Positions 43,977 through 56,229 of a DNA stretch of 64,000 bases are shown here, one piece after another (within the stretch, counting starts at the first letter, position 1; every line of letters begins with the position of its first letter). The notes beneath the pieces were generated by a model, which was given only the letters and a program-made list of their open reading frames with translations, was not told the DNA's origin and searched no databases. The DNA comes from Hyalella azteca (taxonomy: Eukaryota; Arthropoda; Malacostraca; Amphipoda; Hyalellidae). The DNA is taken from positions 186,001 to 250,000 of the forward strand of contig NW_025936059.1 of assembly GCF_000764305.2 (NCBI RefSeq). The letters run 5' to 3'. A program made the position numbers and the translations under genes.

Positions 43977-46062
43977 CTAGCTGTTGTTGTTGTGGTTCCC
44001 CGGTCTCAATTTTACAAGAGACCCCCCTCGCGCAAGTACGACACCACTGACAGGGGGTCGCTCCAGAGCTGTAGGGTCGAGGTTATGTGGTGGTGTTGTC
44101 TGAGGTCCTGCCAGAGCGGACATTCCAGGAGAATGTGAGTGATTGTGTGGGGAGCTCTCTGGCAGGATGGGCAGGTGTCTGTGTCTGCTTGGCCTACCTA
44201 TTCTGTTTGCGTATGTTTGTAGTGAGGGGTGGTGGCCGCAGCGAAGCCTGGCTAGGTGTACTCTCTCCAGTCTAGAGAGCTGTGTTTCTGTGCTGCTTAT
44301 GTCAGGTGGTGGGTGTCCAAGGACTTTGTTGTTGCCAGCCAGCTCCAGCGTTCTAAGTGTCATAATTGTGTGTAAGTTTTTTTTTGTGCTGGTGTTGCCT
44401 TGGGGTGGGGGTATTGTGTTTAGTTTGTTGGTGTAATATCTGTGTGGGGTTTGCACTATTTGTCTGTGTGTAGGTGGGTGGTTGCGTAGGTAGTGGCACG
44501 GGTGTTGTGTGTTGTTTATGGCTGCGGCTATGAATTGTGTTCCTCTCATGTCGAGGTGTGCTTTTATGGGAAGTATTTTTGTTTCTGCATGAAGGTGTTC
44601 TATGGGGGTGCTTTGTGTGCAGCCTGTGACTATCCTGAGTGCTTTGTTTTGTAGTGTTTGGAGTTTCTGTATGTTTGTGTTGGATNNNNNNNNNNNNNNN
44701 NNNNNNNNNNNNNNNNNNNNNNNNNNNNNNNNNNNNNNNNNNNNNNNNNNNNNNNNNNNNNNNNNNNNNNNNNNNNNNNNNNNNNNNNNNNNNNNNNNNN
44801 NNNNNNNNNNNNNNNNNNNNNNNNNNNNNNNNNNNNNNNNNNNNNNNNNNNNNNNNNNNNNNNNNNNNNNNNNNNNNNNNNNNNNNNNNNNNNNGCTCTG
44901 TGTCGTTGAGTATATAGAGTGTGTTAAGTTGTGTGGCTAAGTTTGTTCCCCTGTCGTCTGCTTGTTGGTTGTTGTACCATCCTGGGTGCTTGGCGTTGAA
45001 GTCACCGCCCAGGATGATGTTGTTTTGTGTATCCAGGGCCTGTAGTGAAAATTGGTAGTTGGCAGGTAATCCTGGAGAGTTGTGTGGGGGAATGTAGGTG
45101 TTTATGAGTGTGATGTTGGTGTTGTGGCCTGTCTGTACTCTGAGTGATTGAAGTTCAAGGTGTTGGTCTGCGTTTATGTCTCTGCGCGTCTGTTGTGTGG
45201 TGTCGGTGTATGAGATGCTCTCATGTATGTATGTGATGAGGCCCCCGCCAGCTCCATGGGCTCTGTCTTGTCGCATTGTGGAGTAGGACGGGATGTTGGG
45301 TGTTTTATGTCTGTGTTGTAGTTTTGTTTCTTGTATTAGTGCAACGTGTATGTTGTGCTTGTGCATTAGGTGTTTGAGCTCTTGGTGTTTGGTGCATATG
45401 CCGTCTATGTTAAGTTGCAGGATATTGAGAGCCCTGGTGTTTCTGGTGTTCCTGTGTTGTGGACGGTGTTGGGGAGGAGGTGGTGGTGGTCGTGGTGGTG
45501 ATGGTGATAGTGGTGGTGGTGATAGTGGTGGTGGTGGTGGCTGTGAGGGTGGTGTGGGTTGCTGTGGTGGTGATAGGGGTGGTGGTGGTATTGAGTGTGG
45601 GGTTGACTGGGATAGGGGATGTGCTTGTAGTGTATAGGTTTGTGATGAGGTAGTGTTTGTGGTGTTGTTTGTGGATAGGCAAGTGGTGCATTTAAAGTTG
45701 CTTGTGTAGTGGGTAAGTGAAGGGAGTGTAGTGCACCGAAGGTGGACCCACTTGCTGCAGGAATTGCAGTGAACGGAGCCAACGGTATGTTTGATGCGTC
45801 TAGTGCAGGTGGGGCAGATGTAGATGGGTCCAGGATAAGAATCGATATGCCGGGACATAGAACCCCTCTGTCGAAAAAACGAGGGACGAATCCCCCGCCG
45901 GCGCCGCCGCCCAGGACGCAAGGTACCCCGGGCCAGGGCCCGGGGTGGGGTTGAGGTCGGGGAGTTTGGCCGTCGAAGGTCGCACGCTTCCTCCGACGGG
46001 TGCCGCCACTGCGCAGAGACACCCCGGTGAGAAGGGGCGCTCCACTCGAAGCTCCCACATCC
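43977..46062 (-). mobile_element. Non-LTR retrotransposon, endonuclease type, gapped
   Basis: Read on the minus strand: a basic N-terminus, a PHD-like finger (CPTCTRRIKHTVGSVHCNSC, KWVHLRCTTLP, FKCTTCLS), a Thr/Pro/His linker, then an AP endonuclease domain with LNILQLNIDGI, ALIQETKL, GAGGGLITYI, LINTYIPP and ILGGDFNAKHPGW, the catalytic landmarks of Jockey/CR1-type elements. The 209-N gap follows. Beyond it come LQNKALRIVTGC and TPIEHLHAETKILPIKAHLD, typical of sequence just after the reverse transcriptase, and a C-terminal LERVHLARLRCGHHPSLQTY with CPSC-like residues. The reverse transcriptase itself is missing from the assembled sequence. Confidence 0.85.
44686..44894. other. Assembly gap (209 N)
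   Basis: It lies where about 2 kb of reverse transcriptase should be, so either the gap length is nominal or this copy is deleted. Confidence 0.95.
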
Positions 46063-46087
46063 AGCGGCAATGGTATATGTACTACTG

Positions 46088-46267
46088 CATAGTGACAAAG
46101 CAGAGTTTCTTAGACTCTCCCTCAAGTTCATTTTTGAGTCCTATAAGTAGACCAGTAAAGTATCCTGGATACCAACATTATAATACTTAAGAAATTTGAT
46201 TAAATCTCGAGTAAATGAGGAAATTAAAAATGAACTGATTCTAAAAGAGCTCTGGTTTGCCACTATG
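46088..46267. mobile_element. hAT-type MITE, family A, copy 3 (inverted)
   Basis: 180 bp, CATAGTGACAAA to TTTGCCACTATG, with an exact 8-bp duplication TACTACTG at 46080-46087 and 46268-46275. It abuts the 5' end of the retrotransposon. Confidence 0.9.
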
Positions 46268-46569
46268 TACTACTGTACTGGTTAACTAAATACTTAACTT
46301 AAACTTGATCATTACAAACAAAAAGCCTGGAAAAATTTCAAAAAAATCATTAAATAAAAGAAAAATAGAGAATATCTATCAAACAAGAGACATTCAAACA
46401 ATTTTATAACAAATCTGAGGTACTATACAATTGAAACAGTTTGTCCACTTTTGATCCTCCTTTTCATTTATAGTCAGTCACCTGGCAGAGCACTGTATCT
46501 AAGGAAAGCGTTCCACCTTGGGTGGAAAGCTTTTTTATAAGTTAACCTCCATTTCTAGAATTCCACCCT

Positions 46570-46698
46570 GCCTATAAGTAGATAAGCAAAGTATCATGGA
46601 TACCAGCATTATCATACATAAGAAATTGGTTTAAATATTGACTAAATGAAGAAATGAAAAATGAACTGATTCTAAAAAATCTCTGGTTTGCCACTATG
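46570..46698. mobile_element. hAT-type MITE, family A, copy 4 (truncated)
   Basis: Right end GGTTTGCCACTATG intact; the left end has lost the CATAGTGG terminus. Confidence 0.75.
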
Positions 46699-47200
46699 GC
46701 GCTGTGATGCTGTGTCACTTCTGGGACTAGACTTTCTGTCTCCCTGGTAAACTGGGTGAAATTTCTCCTGTACTTTTGTGTGCCAGGTCTCTGAGCAGGA
46801 GTCAAGATCTCATTTTCAGAGGTTACTGAGCTTGTGGAGAGCTCACACAAGTCACTTTTGCCATAGAAACCTTCAAAGTTACTATCCTTAGACTTAAGAG
46901 TTAGAAGAGCCAGTCTTGTCGCCAGGAGCTGAATCTGAGCTTCTGAAGTTCTGAGGCAGCTGATCTCCCATGACGGCGGTGGGGCCATGAGCAGAGCCTG
47001 GAATTGCTGTGGATGCATCTAGTAATGGCAAGCTTGGTGTTTCAGGAATGCATATCAGATCGAGATCGTTTGGTGCACCGTGCATCTCTTATTGGCAAGT
47101 TCAAGTTGGGCTCAGTAAGAGCTCTCAAGGCAGGCAAGGAAGAAGAGCCGGTGCCCTCGTTTGAAGACACACTGCTCTCCTTCCACCGCTTATGGCGCGA
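46699..47200 (-). pseudogene. Unrecognised minus-strand coding-like fragment
   Basis: Higher-GC sequence with overlapping minus-strand frames, one with SSLPALRALTEPNLNLPIRD, another with IPETPSLPLLDASTAIPGSA and a third with DSNFEGFYGKSDLCELSTSS. The switching of frames suggests a decayed gene piece. I cannot name its source. Confidence 0.25.
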
Positions 47201-47379
47201 CATACTCGGAGTTCAAATTGTGGTACTATTGACTGATTTCCAAGTACAAAGTAACGAAAGAAAGAGTGTTTCACAATACGGCAGTTTACCATATGGTTAG
47301 GTAACTCACACACGTCCGTCGTTGACCGCAGTCCGCAGCTCGAACCGGAATCCCAGGCTGCGCTCCCGGACCTCAGAAC

Positions 47380-47700
47380 CTGCGACTAAAACCCGGACCA
47401 GGACCCATGTATTCGGGTCGCAGAGAAGTGCATTTTTCGATCGAACTATTTGATAGAGAATGTTTCGAAACGACCAGAAAACAAGAACCATTTACATCGG
47501 ATTTTTGTCAATTCACTTAGAAAAATTTAAGTCGGGTCCGGGGGACCTCGGTTCCATGCACTCGGTCAGAGAAAAGTCAATTTTTTGATCGAACCATTCG
47601 ATAGAATAAGTTCTGAAACGTCCAGAAAAAATTGATCATTTCTATCGGACTTTAGTCATTGTACGTAGAAATATTCCATGCCAGAAATATTCAATATTCC
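47380..47700. repeat. Two diverged copies of an about 149-bp unit
   Basis: TTTTCGATCGAACTATTTGA at about 47431 and TTTTTGATCGAACCATTCGA at about 47580, with matching flanks (GGTCxxAGA and CATCGGACTT/TATCGGACTT). Confidence 0.65.
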
Positions 47701-48210
47701 ATCATGGGGACTCCAAACCAAGGGCCTAAAACTCGACCCCGACTAGTGAGACTAAGTAATTAATCAGAATAAGTAGTTTTTCCTTTAAATCTATTGAAAA
47801 ACTCAAAACTCAATTATGTCAAGTCCTGCTGTTTTTGACTGATTATGGGCCAACAATTTTTCTATGCACTAGATGATATACATTCTATGAATTGGGTAAG
47901 TTTAATTTGAGAAAGCTGTATTGTATTTATTCCGAATGTAAGAGTGAGTAGACAAGGCGAACTTTTTAATCTTTATATTCTATAAATAACAGTTGAGAGA
48001 ATATGACGCGCTATCATACCGTCGTGCCAGCAACGATTCTCTCCTAGCGACACACGTACAATACCCTTACGTATTCATGTAGAGATATTACTGTGTTACC
48101 GTATTCATGTATTATATTCACTGCGAACTTCGAAGGCTGAGGATGCAGATGAAGCTTCATAATCTGTCGTGACAATATCTAAGTATTATCGACTTGTGGC
48201 ATGTCAAATG

Positions 48211-48449
48211 GGCAGGGTGGCCCAGTGGTTACAGTTCAGAGTACCAAGATTGGCGCAGAGAGGCGCGGGTTCGATCCCAGCTCTGTGCGCCAGTTTCTGG
48301 TCAGAATCGGCGAGGAAGCCGGGCGGTTAAGCATAGCAGAATTGTAGCAGTGAGTTGCGAGTTCGAGACGGCAAAATGCTGTGAATGTTCTGCGATGTTA
48401 AGAATAGGCGACAGGCCTACGGCCTAATAACGCTGAAACCGCTATTATG
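48211..48449 (+). mobile_element. tRNA-derived SINE, copy 1
   Basis: The head has a pol III A box TGGCCCAGTGG and a B box GGTTCGATCCC. The body runs through TTTCTGGTCAGAATCGGCGA and GCAGTGAGTTGCGAGTTCGA to a tail GCTGAAACCGCTATTAT. Confidence 0.9.
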
Positions 48450-50331
48450 AGATAGTAAGTACAAAATTATTTAACGCGCTGACTAGAGTTGCCAAAAAGA
48501 ACAGCGTTGTTTTCTCACGTTTCCAAGCTTTGATATTTTATTACTTAGTAGTCTAAATAAATTACTAAAAGTTGAAAATAAGCTTATTTGAAATAAATAA
48601 AAACATTGACGAAAAACGGTCTGAAAATATATGTACCCACATGCCCATGAAAAACGTAACAAGTGGTACGTATATATGACAATATAGAGCCAACGTGTCA
48701 CAGCGATCTCTGTCTTTCTAATCACACGTTATTTCATGTGATGAGTGATAAAATAATTAACTTGACTTCGTCGCTAATATATTGATGATATTTACTAGCT
48801 GTCTAGCTCTGCCTGCATCGCTGGTGAAGGACTATAGCGGCAGAGATTCTGTCCCAGCAGAGGATATGAATATTTATAGATCAAGAATAACGGCAGTTAG
48901 AGTGGAGATCGTCCTGATTTACGAAATAATTCAATGACTTGAAAGAGACTGAAAAAAACTTGATATAATAGTTTCAACACAAATCTATCAATTAAGAGTG
49001 AACTATTCAGTATAAGAATGTTTCAGTCTATCCAACTGGACAGTTTTGACTCGAGAGCACAAACATATCTATAGCGGCATGACGATTTTGAGCCTTTGTC
49101 GAGACTTCGCAACTATTTTAGCTTTGGCTGACAAAAATTCACACGAACACTGAAATTAGTCACGAGATGACATTAATAAATCAAAACTTTGTTAATCTTA
49201 CATAATAATTATACTGAGCTTGCTTCATGCTAATTTTTGGCTACGACGCAATCAAGAATATAATGAGTTGCCATTTGCCATCAGTTCATTAATTCGCTCA
49301 ATACTCGAATGCAAAAGTAAGCTTCATATATCAACACTGAAGACATTTCATTAAAACTCAGGCCAATTTGCATTAAGTACATTGAAAAATGTTGCGATCC
49401 TTGCCTCACTCCGACATACTGTAACAAATTAATATTTGCAGTACAATTGAATTTTTGAAATAAAGTTTCGTTAATGGCGTGTCAGCAAGTTGCACTCAGA
49501 GTGTTTGCCCCAGGCAGCAAAAATTGCAATTATCGAGAGGTTGTTTTGGCGACCACATGAAGAAGCACATGCCAGTTTGCGGCTCTCAAGCTTGTGTCAT
49601 AAATCAAACTTGTGGTCGAGTGCGGGGAACACAGTAAGCATGAGGTGGTAACATTCCTGAGAATGTTTATTAATAGTGAGAATACGTTCAATATTAATAT
49701 AACGTTTTACGTTGCTGATTATTTATCGTTCATATTTGCCATGACAACAGTAAACAAGACGAAGACAATTGAAAAATTTTAAATATAAATAAATGTAAGA
49801 CAAATTTAAATCTTATGTAGAGTTACATATATCGACATGGAAGTTTCATAATATAATGCATTTTCTGACCGGCAACGTTTGCTGCTGCCATCAGTCTTGT
49901 TTAAGTCAAAACATCAATTTCCGACATCGACATGTTCGTTCGTATAAAGCTAATACTGTGAGATCAGTGGCATTGAAAAGAGTGGAATTCGTCTTGAAGT
50001 TGATGCATTAAAAGCTGAGTATTATTCGCGAATAACATTCGCGTTCAGGCAATTTCTACCCTACAGCATAAGCGTTTGTGAAACGCCTACCTAAAATTCG
50101 AAACGTTTGCTGAGAGCTTATTACTTAGGACGTATTCTGATAACAAAAAATCATTTATTCTGCAATTGATTTTCAGCGATACCTATTTAGCGATAAGTGA
50201 AGCGATACCTATTTTTCACTAGTCAGGGTCTAGTTAATCACTTTGTATGGAGTTCCCAAGATCAAACATGAAATTTCATTAAGTAAAATGACGCAAAATT
50301 TTCTATAAATGTGTTATAATAATAATGATAA
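48450..50331. other. No gene seen
   Basis: AT-rich intergenic sequence without a recognised repeat; the short open frames lack motifs. Confidence 0.45.
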
Positions 50332-50571
50332 TAATAGCGGTTTCAGCGTATAGTAGGCCGTAGGCCTGTCGCCGATTCTTATAACATCGCCGAATATTCA
50401 CAGCATTTTGCGGTCTCGAACTCGCAACTCACTGCTACAATTCTGCTATGCTTAAACGCCCGGCCTCCTCGCCGATTCTGACCAGAAACTGGCGCACAGA
50501 GCTGGGATCGAACCCGCGCCTCTCTGCGCCAATCCTGGTACTCGGAACTGTAACCACTAGGCCACCCTGCC
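50332..50571 (-). mobile_element. tRNA-derived SINE, copy 2
   Basis: Complete inverted copy, from AATAATAGCGGTTTCAGCG to GGCCACCCTGCC, with the B box present as GGGATCGAACC. Confidence 0.9.
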
Positions 50572-50599
50572 TATGTTCCCTGGACGTTTCTTAACATTA

Positions 50600-51180
50600 T
50601 CTATCAAATTTTTTCTGAATTTCTATTATTAAAATTTTTATAAAAATTAGTATTAAACTTACTATTAAAACCCATATTGATAGTATTATAGAAATTATTA
50701 TAAAAATTATTATTGAAATATTGAGAGTATGAATATAATTTTTAATATAATTATAATTGTAATATAATCATTGAATTTTTATTAGACATATTAGTATTAC
50801 ATTTATTTCATATATTGTTGAAATTCTTAACATTATAATCAATAATATTATTAATAATATTATTGAAATAATTTCAATAATAATTTTAACATTAATTACG
50901 ATAGTAATTTTAATAATCATTTCAATAAAAAGTTCACTAATAATTTTAATGCTATATACAATAATAATTTTAACATGTAATTAAATATTAATTTTAATAA
51001 TAAATTCAATAAGAATTTTAATAAGAATTTCAATAACATATATAGTAGCATTTTTTATACTAACCTTTGATAATTTTAATATAATATTTAATATTATTTT
51101 TAATAACATCTTGAATATTAACTTCAGTAATACTTTTTATAATAACTTTAATAAAATTTATTTAATCTTTTTTTAATGAT
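50600..51180. repeat. Extreme AT-rich tract
   Basis: Nearly all A and T with short reiterated TAATTTTAATAATAATTTCA-type words; no coding or RNA signal. Confidence 0.7.
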
Positions 51181-51813
51181 ATCGCCTCCTCATTCAATGT
51201 GAACTATAAGCTTTTTGCCGACGACGCCGTGTTCTATCGCTCGAGATTTGCGAGCTTTATCAAATGTTTTACCTTTCTCTTCATTAAAAACGATTTTATA
51301 TGCATTGTCTTATCAAAACTATGAAGCACTTTAGTAATCTGGAGTGATGTAACTTTCAATACAAAAAACGGGACATCACATTACTTAATAAATCGTTGCG
51401 TTCTATGCTTAGGGTTAGGTATGTTGATAATAAGTCCCTTGACATGCACTAGCGAATTATATAGGCAGTCGAAAATTTAAAACTTGATGAAATGTTCAGA
51501 TTTCAACTTTACAAATTCATGAATGTAGCACTTTGTCAGGATGAACGTCTTTTTAAATCTGCTTTCGCCCCTCTTGTTCCCCAACATTTTCACAAAACCG
51601 CGTTCGATTTAACTTGCCACCAGTTCGTTTAGAAATAGAAAGAAGCTAATCCGTTTTTAATTGTGTCAAATATTTCAACAAATAGCCAGATGAGTTCAAA
51701 CAAGATTGCTCCAAAAAGTCTTTAAAAATTAAATTTCGTCATTTTAAAATTAACCAGTATTAATTTGATTTCGAATATTACGCAAGTTTTAAGCATTCTG
51801 GCATGATAAGCTC

Positions 51814-51818
<5 letters not shown>

Positions 51819-51852
<34 letters not shown>

Positions 51853-51969
51853 GCGCTTTCAGCGTTTATTAGGCCGTAGGCCTGCCGCCGATTCTTAATA
51901 TCGCAGAAAATTCACAGCATTTTGAGGTCTCGAACTCGCAACTCACTGCTACAATTCTGCTGTGCTTAA
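51819..51969 (-). mobile_element. (AAT)n microsatellite and truncated SINE, copy 3
   Basis: A (TAA)n run is followed by AGCGCTTTCAGCGTTTATTA and the SINE body up to CTGCTGTGCTTAA, where an N at 51970 cuts off the tRNA-like head. Confidence 0.85.
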
Positions 51970-51970
51970 N

Positions 51971-52453
51971 GGAAGTCAGATTCGATCCGCGGCCTGGTGG
52001 TGCACGGCAGGTGGTGGTCAAAGCCGGAAGAGGACAAAGCCGAGTGGTGCACGGCTGATTGGTGGATGTCCGGAGAAATCCAAGGCGTTCGATTCAGGGC
52101 TTATTGGTGCACAAAATTGGTGGTGCACGGCTGCGCTCCCCTCCCGGGGCTCCCTGGACTAAGTAAATATCAAAATTTTTTATGAAAAATTAAAAGTTTT
52201 CTTGACGTTTCAGATGATTTGCAGCCTTTTATTTTTTTGAACCTGGTTTGCCGGACCGGTCTAGGTCCGGGTTTTAGTCACTCGGTATGGGAGGAGCGCA
52301 GCCGTGCACCACCAATTTTGTGCACCAATAAGCCCTGAATCGAATGCCTTGGATCTCTACGGACCTACACCAATCAGCCGTGCACCACTCGTTTTTGTTC
52401 TCCTCCGGCCTTGACTACCACCAACCGTGCACCACCGGGCCGCGGATCGAATA
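51971..52453. mobile_element. Large palindromic foldback element
   Basis: Arms of about 170 bp (51974-52140 and 52290-52450) are inverted copies: GATTCGATCCGCGGCC at the left and GGCCGCGGATCGAATATG at the right, with GTGCACCACCAATTTTGTGC inside. The loop is about 150 bp. GGTGGTGCACGGC is itself repeated within each arm. Confidence 0.85.
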
Positions 52454-52856
52454 TGACTGCCGGGCATCGGTAAATTACGTAATTTTACGTTCACCGCATC
52501 CGCATCTGAGGTTAGGTTTCAGATAGCATAGTTCAGTTCCAAAATTTTTCGTCCTTCTACAAGTGGCCGTTCGACCGAGGGCTGGTTCGACCCACGGCCT
52601 AGATACGGACGGCTTGAAGTGTTGAAGGCTACATTCCGGAAGGCAGGAATCATGATGTTCCATTACATCCATGATCCAGGGGGGACGCAGTATAGACCGC
52701 TACATAGCCCTTGCCCACAATTCAATATCTATTCCTTTCCGCTCGTAATCACGCTAGATTGCATATTAGCCTGTATGATTAAGTGTCTAAAGCCATAGGA
52801 GTCATTTCCTTTCCTGGATATGAAATCAATCAGCCAGATAACATCAAGCCACCCGG

Positions 52857-53036
52857 CATAGTGGCAAAGCAGCAGTTTTTTTAGACTCTTCATCAAGTTC
52901 ATTTTTGAGTCCTATAAGTAGACCAGAAAAGTATCTTGGATACCAGCATTTCCATACATAAAAAATTGATTAAAATATTGAGTAGATGACAAAATTAAAA
53001 ATAAACTGATTCTAAAAAATCTCTGGTTTGCCACTG
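52857..53036. mobile_element. hAT-type MITE, family A, copy 5 (inverted)
   Basis: CATAGTGGCAAAGCAG at the left; the right end is decayed (GGTTTGCCACTG). Confidence 0.82.
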
Positions 53037-53169
53037 CTGCCACTGAAGACACAGCCGTGGGCAAATAGCCAAACTGTTGCGTGCTTGTATTAAACACAGC
53101 CTGGCGTATTCGCGGCTTTTGAAAATAAGCGCGTACCGGACACTGGGTATGGGAAACCTGGAAATTCAT

Positions 53170-53885
53170 GCCCGGCTTGCAGTGTGGAATTCTGTATTGG
53201 TAATATATTATCATGTTAACATAATAAAATGTATCAACAAACTTACCACATTACACCTTCCAGTGCTTAGACCAAAGTGACAATTGATACCTACCCTTTA
53301 CACTGAGCTCATCAGAAATTGCGACTGCTGCGCTTCCTTTATCTCGCTTGCATGTGGTTCTAAATCCAATACCAAGTCGGCGACTCCTCCCTCAAATGCA
53401 TACAATAGTCATTTATCCATATCAACAAATTTTTGCAATGAATATGTTCTAAAATGAAAAAAAATTAGGGTAAACGCGGTATATTCCATCACATTAAGGA
53501 CGCATCGAGAAATGAAAAACTATAAAAAAATAACCGTATGCGTTACTCAAGTTCTGTTTGCTTTAGGTGACTCTCAAAACACCGTAGTATGCGTCGGCAA
53601 CCAGTGTGGAATTCTGTATCGGTAATATATTATCATGTTAACATAATTGAATGGATCAACAAACTTACCACATTACACCTTCCAGTGCTTAGACCAAGGT
53701 GACAATTGATACACTTTACACTGAGCTCATCAGAAATTGCTGACTGCTGCGCTTCCTTTATCTCGCTTGCGTGTGGTTCGAAATCCAATACCAAGTCGGC
53801 GACTCCTCCCTCGAATGCATACAATAGTCATTTATCCATATCAACAAATTTTTGTAATGAATATGTTCTAAAATGAAAAAAATTA
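53170..53885. repeat. Two copies of an about 290-bp dispersed repeat
   Basis: 53170-53470 and 53600-53885 share GGTAATATATTATCATGTTA, CTTCCAGTGCTTAGACCAA and CTCATCAGAAATTGC. The minus strand of the second copy has a 63-residue frame with VADLVLDFEPHASEIKEAQQ and KCINCHLGLSTGRCNV, ending near AATGTG|GTAAGT; the first copy has lost the frame. Between them (53466-53585) is a repeat also present, interrupted by the family A MITE, at 34707-35035. Confidence 0.65.
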
Positions 53886-54054
53886 GGTACATCAACTTTT
53901 GCAGAAAATCCTCATGATTTCACCAATACCAACAAAGTTTTCGAATCCACACGAAATGATGGGATAAACTGCTAATCTTTCATGGATTATGGGAACATTG
54001 TGCTGCCATGTTAACATTAGGCAAGAGGTGGCAGGGTGGTGGCAACCACGTTGT

Positions 54055-54292
54055 GGCAGGGTGGCCCAGCGGTGACAGTTCAGAGTACCAAGATTGGAGC
54101 AGAAAGGCGCAGGTTTGATCCCAGCTCTGTGCGCCAGTTTCTGGTCAGAATCGGCAAGGAGGCCGGGTGGTTAAGCACAGCAAAAATTGAAGCAGTGAGT
54201 TGCGAGTTCAAGCCCGCAACATGCTGTGGATGTTCTGCAATGTTAAGAATTGGCAACAGGCCTACGGTCTAATAAACGCTGAAACCGCTATT
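54055..54292 (+). mobile_element. tRNA-derived SINE, copy 4
   Basis: Same head and tail as copy 1; the B box is slightly changed to GGTTTGATCCC. Confidence 0.88.
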
Positions 54293-54690
54293 TATTTATA
54301 AGAGAGTGTCAGAGACCTTGTTTTGGTCTTGTGAATTTGATTTCACAATAAATAGATTTGATCCACATTTTACACTGACATTTAAATGATGGAAAATTGT
54401 TTCAAAATTGATTCTCTTCCAGATATGAATTTTTCATGTTTTTGCCCTATAATATTGATGTTGTCTTAATAACTTCATATCAAATTCTGAATGAATTTGT
54501 CTCCCATTGCAAGTTTTCTAACGTCTTGTGTCTTTTAGAAAATGTTTGTTGTTTAAAAGGGGAAACTATTGCATTATATAAAACATCAAGCATGTACCAT
54601 GAGGTGTATTAAATAATTCAATTTAATTTAATAAAATTAATTTTTAATTTTAAAATTTTAATCAAAATTTTCAATTCGACATTTTTTTAA

Positions 54691-56229
54691 GGGGATCGTC
54701 TGGGTCCAGGAAAAACTTCTGCATTTATTAACCAATCTTCCTGAAATTTCACACACATATGAAAGTTGTAAAATAAAAAATAATTTGCTTGTATGAATTT
54801 TTCAGAAAAAATTGAAGAAAACAAAAAATTAATAGAAAACGTCAAAATAGGGGGTACTCTCAAAAAGTTTCTAACTTTAGCAAATCACAAGCTACAATGT
54901 TGAGATACATATCATTCAATTTGTAACAACATTAACTAGCAACTCTAGAGGCCTAATTTTTTATTTTCCTCGTCATTTTTCTTTTATGTGCATTTTTCTC
55001 AATTTTTACACATTTTCCCCCCTTCCCCCACCCCTCCCACATATATAAGTCAAACCTTGCTCAAATTCGAAAAAAGGGCTTCTAGAGTTGCTAGGTATGG
55101 TCTTTACGAATCAAATGGTATCTCCTTCATTGCTGTAGCTTGAAAATTGTTGAAGTTATTACATTTTTCAGATGCGTTTTTTGGATTTTTTAAATTTTTC
55201 AAGGAAGCCAATTAAAGTAAAATTGATTGAAAAATGAAGAATATGTCACACATTTCTTGATATTATAGCCCAAGCTTTTTATTGTAGCCCAAGCTTTTTT
55301 GGGGGTATCCCAAATAGCCCCGGGGGTGTCCCGAATAGCCCCGGGGGTGTCCCGAATAGCCCCGGGGGTGTCCCGAGTAGCCCTGCCGTGCGGAAATGGC
55401 CACCATTTTTTTTTGATTGAGGTATGTAAATTCCGCAAATAAAGTTTTCATGCTGACACTTGTATGCCACTTTTTTCTAAGCAAAATTTTTTAATATAGC
55501 AAATATATTTTTTACTACAGACCTTAGCAGAAGTAACTTTTCAAAATATAATTTTCACCATTTTTTTCAGGAATTTTTTGAAGCTGGTAAATGTAGTATT
55601 TTTGAACTTCCTTTATACTACATAGATAGGAAAAATGTTGACGTTTACGCCACTATATTTAGTTTTGCTATATTCCAATTAGTTTTGCTACTAAAACAGT
55701 TTTACGCTGTGTAGGAGGACTCCCAAGTTACCCCGCCCATCCTGAATAGCCCTGGTTGACGGTAGTAGCTTTGTTGAACGCGTCTTTTTGTAGCTTTCAA
55801 ACGAGTGCAAACACTTTGCAATTAACGCAAATAATGATCTATAAATGCTATTTTTAAATAAAAAATGTGTAAATATTGATATAAAATGGACATTTTATAA
55901 AAGTTCTTAACAACCTTGCGCCAAATCTATTGCACGTACATTCTTGGTAGAGTTTTTGTTGAATGCGCCTTGTTTGTAGCTGTCAAACGAGTGCAAACAC
56001 TTTGCAATTAACAAGCATAGTGATCAATAAATTTAGATTTAAGTTGAAGAAATTTTTGTACATATTGTTAAAAAATGTTCATTTTATATATTTTAAAAAA
56101 TTTTTGAAAAAAATTAGAGATCACACATGCATCCGGATTGCTGCATTAGACGCACCTTTTCAGCAGCTACAAAATGAGCCAATAAAACGGAAAAACCAAA
56201 ATTTTAGATTTTTGACCCAGACGATCCCC
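54691..56229. mobile_element. 1.54-kb element with TTAA target duplication (piggyBac-type, non-autonomous)
   Basis: Both ends are GGGGATCGTCTGGGTC in inverted orientation, flanked by TTAA at 54687-54690 and 56230-56233, the target duplication of piggyBac transposons. There is no transposase. Inside are a 21-bp GC-rich minisatellite (55310-55385) and a repeated block with CAAACGAGTGCAAACACTTT at about 55798 and 55985. Confidence 0.82.
55305..55388. repeat. 21-bp minisatellite
   Basis: About four units of CCCGAATAGCCCCGGGGGTG plus T. Being divisible by three it keeps three frames open (for example RGYSGHP), which are not genes. Confidence 0.9.

Noticed and set aside
45293..45653. Gly- and Val-rich plus-strand frames
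   Set aside because: Antisense to the Thr/Pro/His linker of the non-LTR retrotransposon.
46572..47018. 148-residue minus-strand frame as an intact gene
   Set aside because: Its C-terminal third runs into a family A MITE and neighbouring frames share similar composition; a decayed fragment is more likely.
48211..48290. tRNA gene
   Set aside because: A and B boxes are present, but the sequence continues into a repeated body found five times in the window; it is a SINE head without a proper acceptor-stem partner.
55199..55484. Minus-strand frames with RGYSGHP or DTPGAI repeats
   Set aside because: Products of the 21-bp minisatellite inside the TTAA-flanked transposon.
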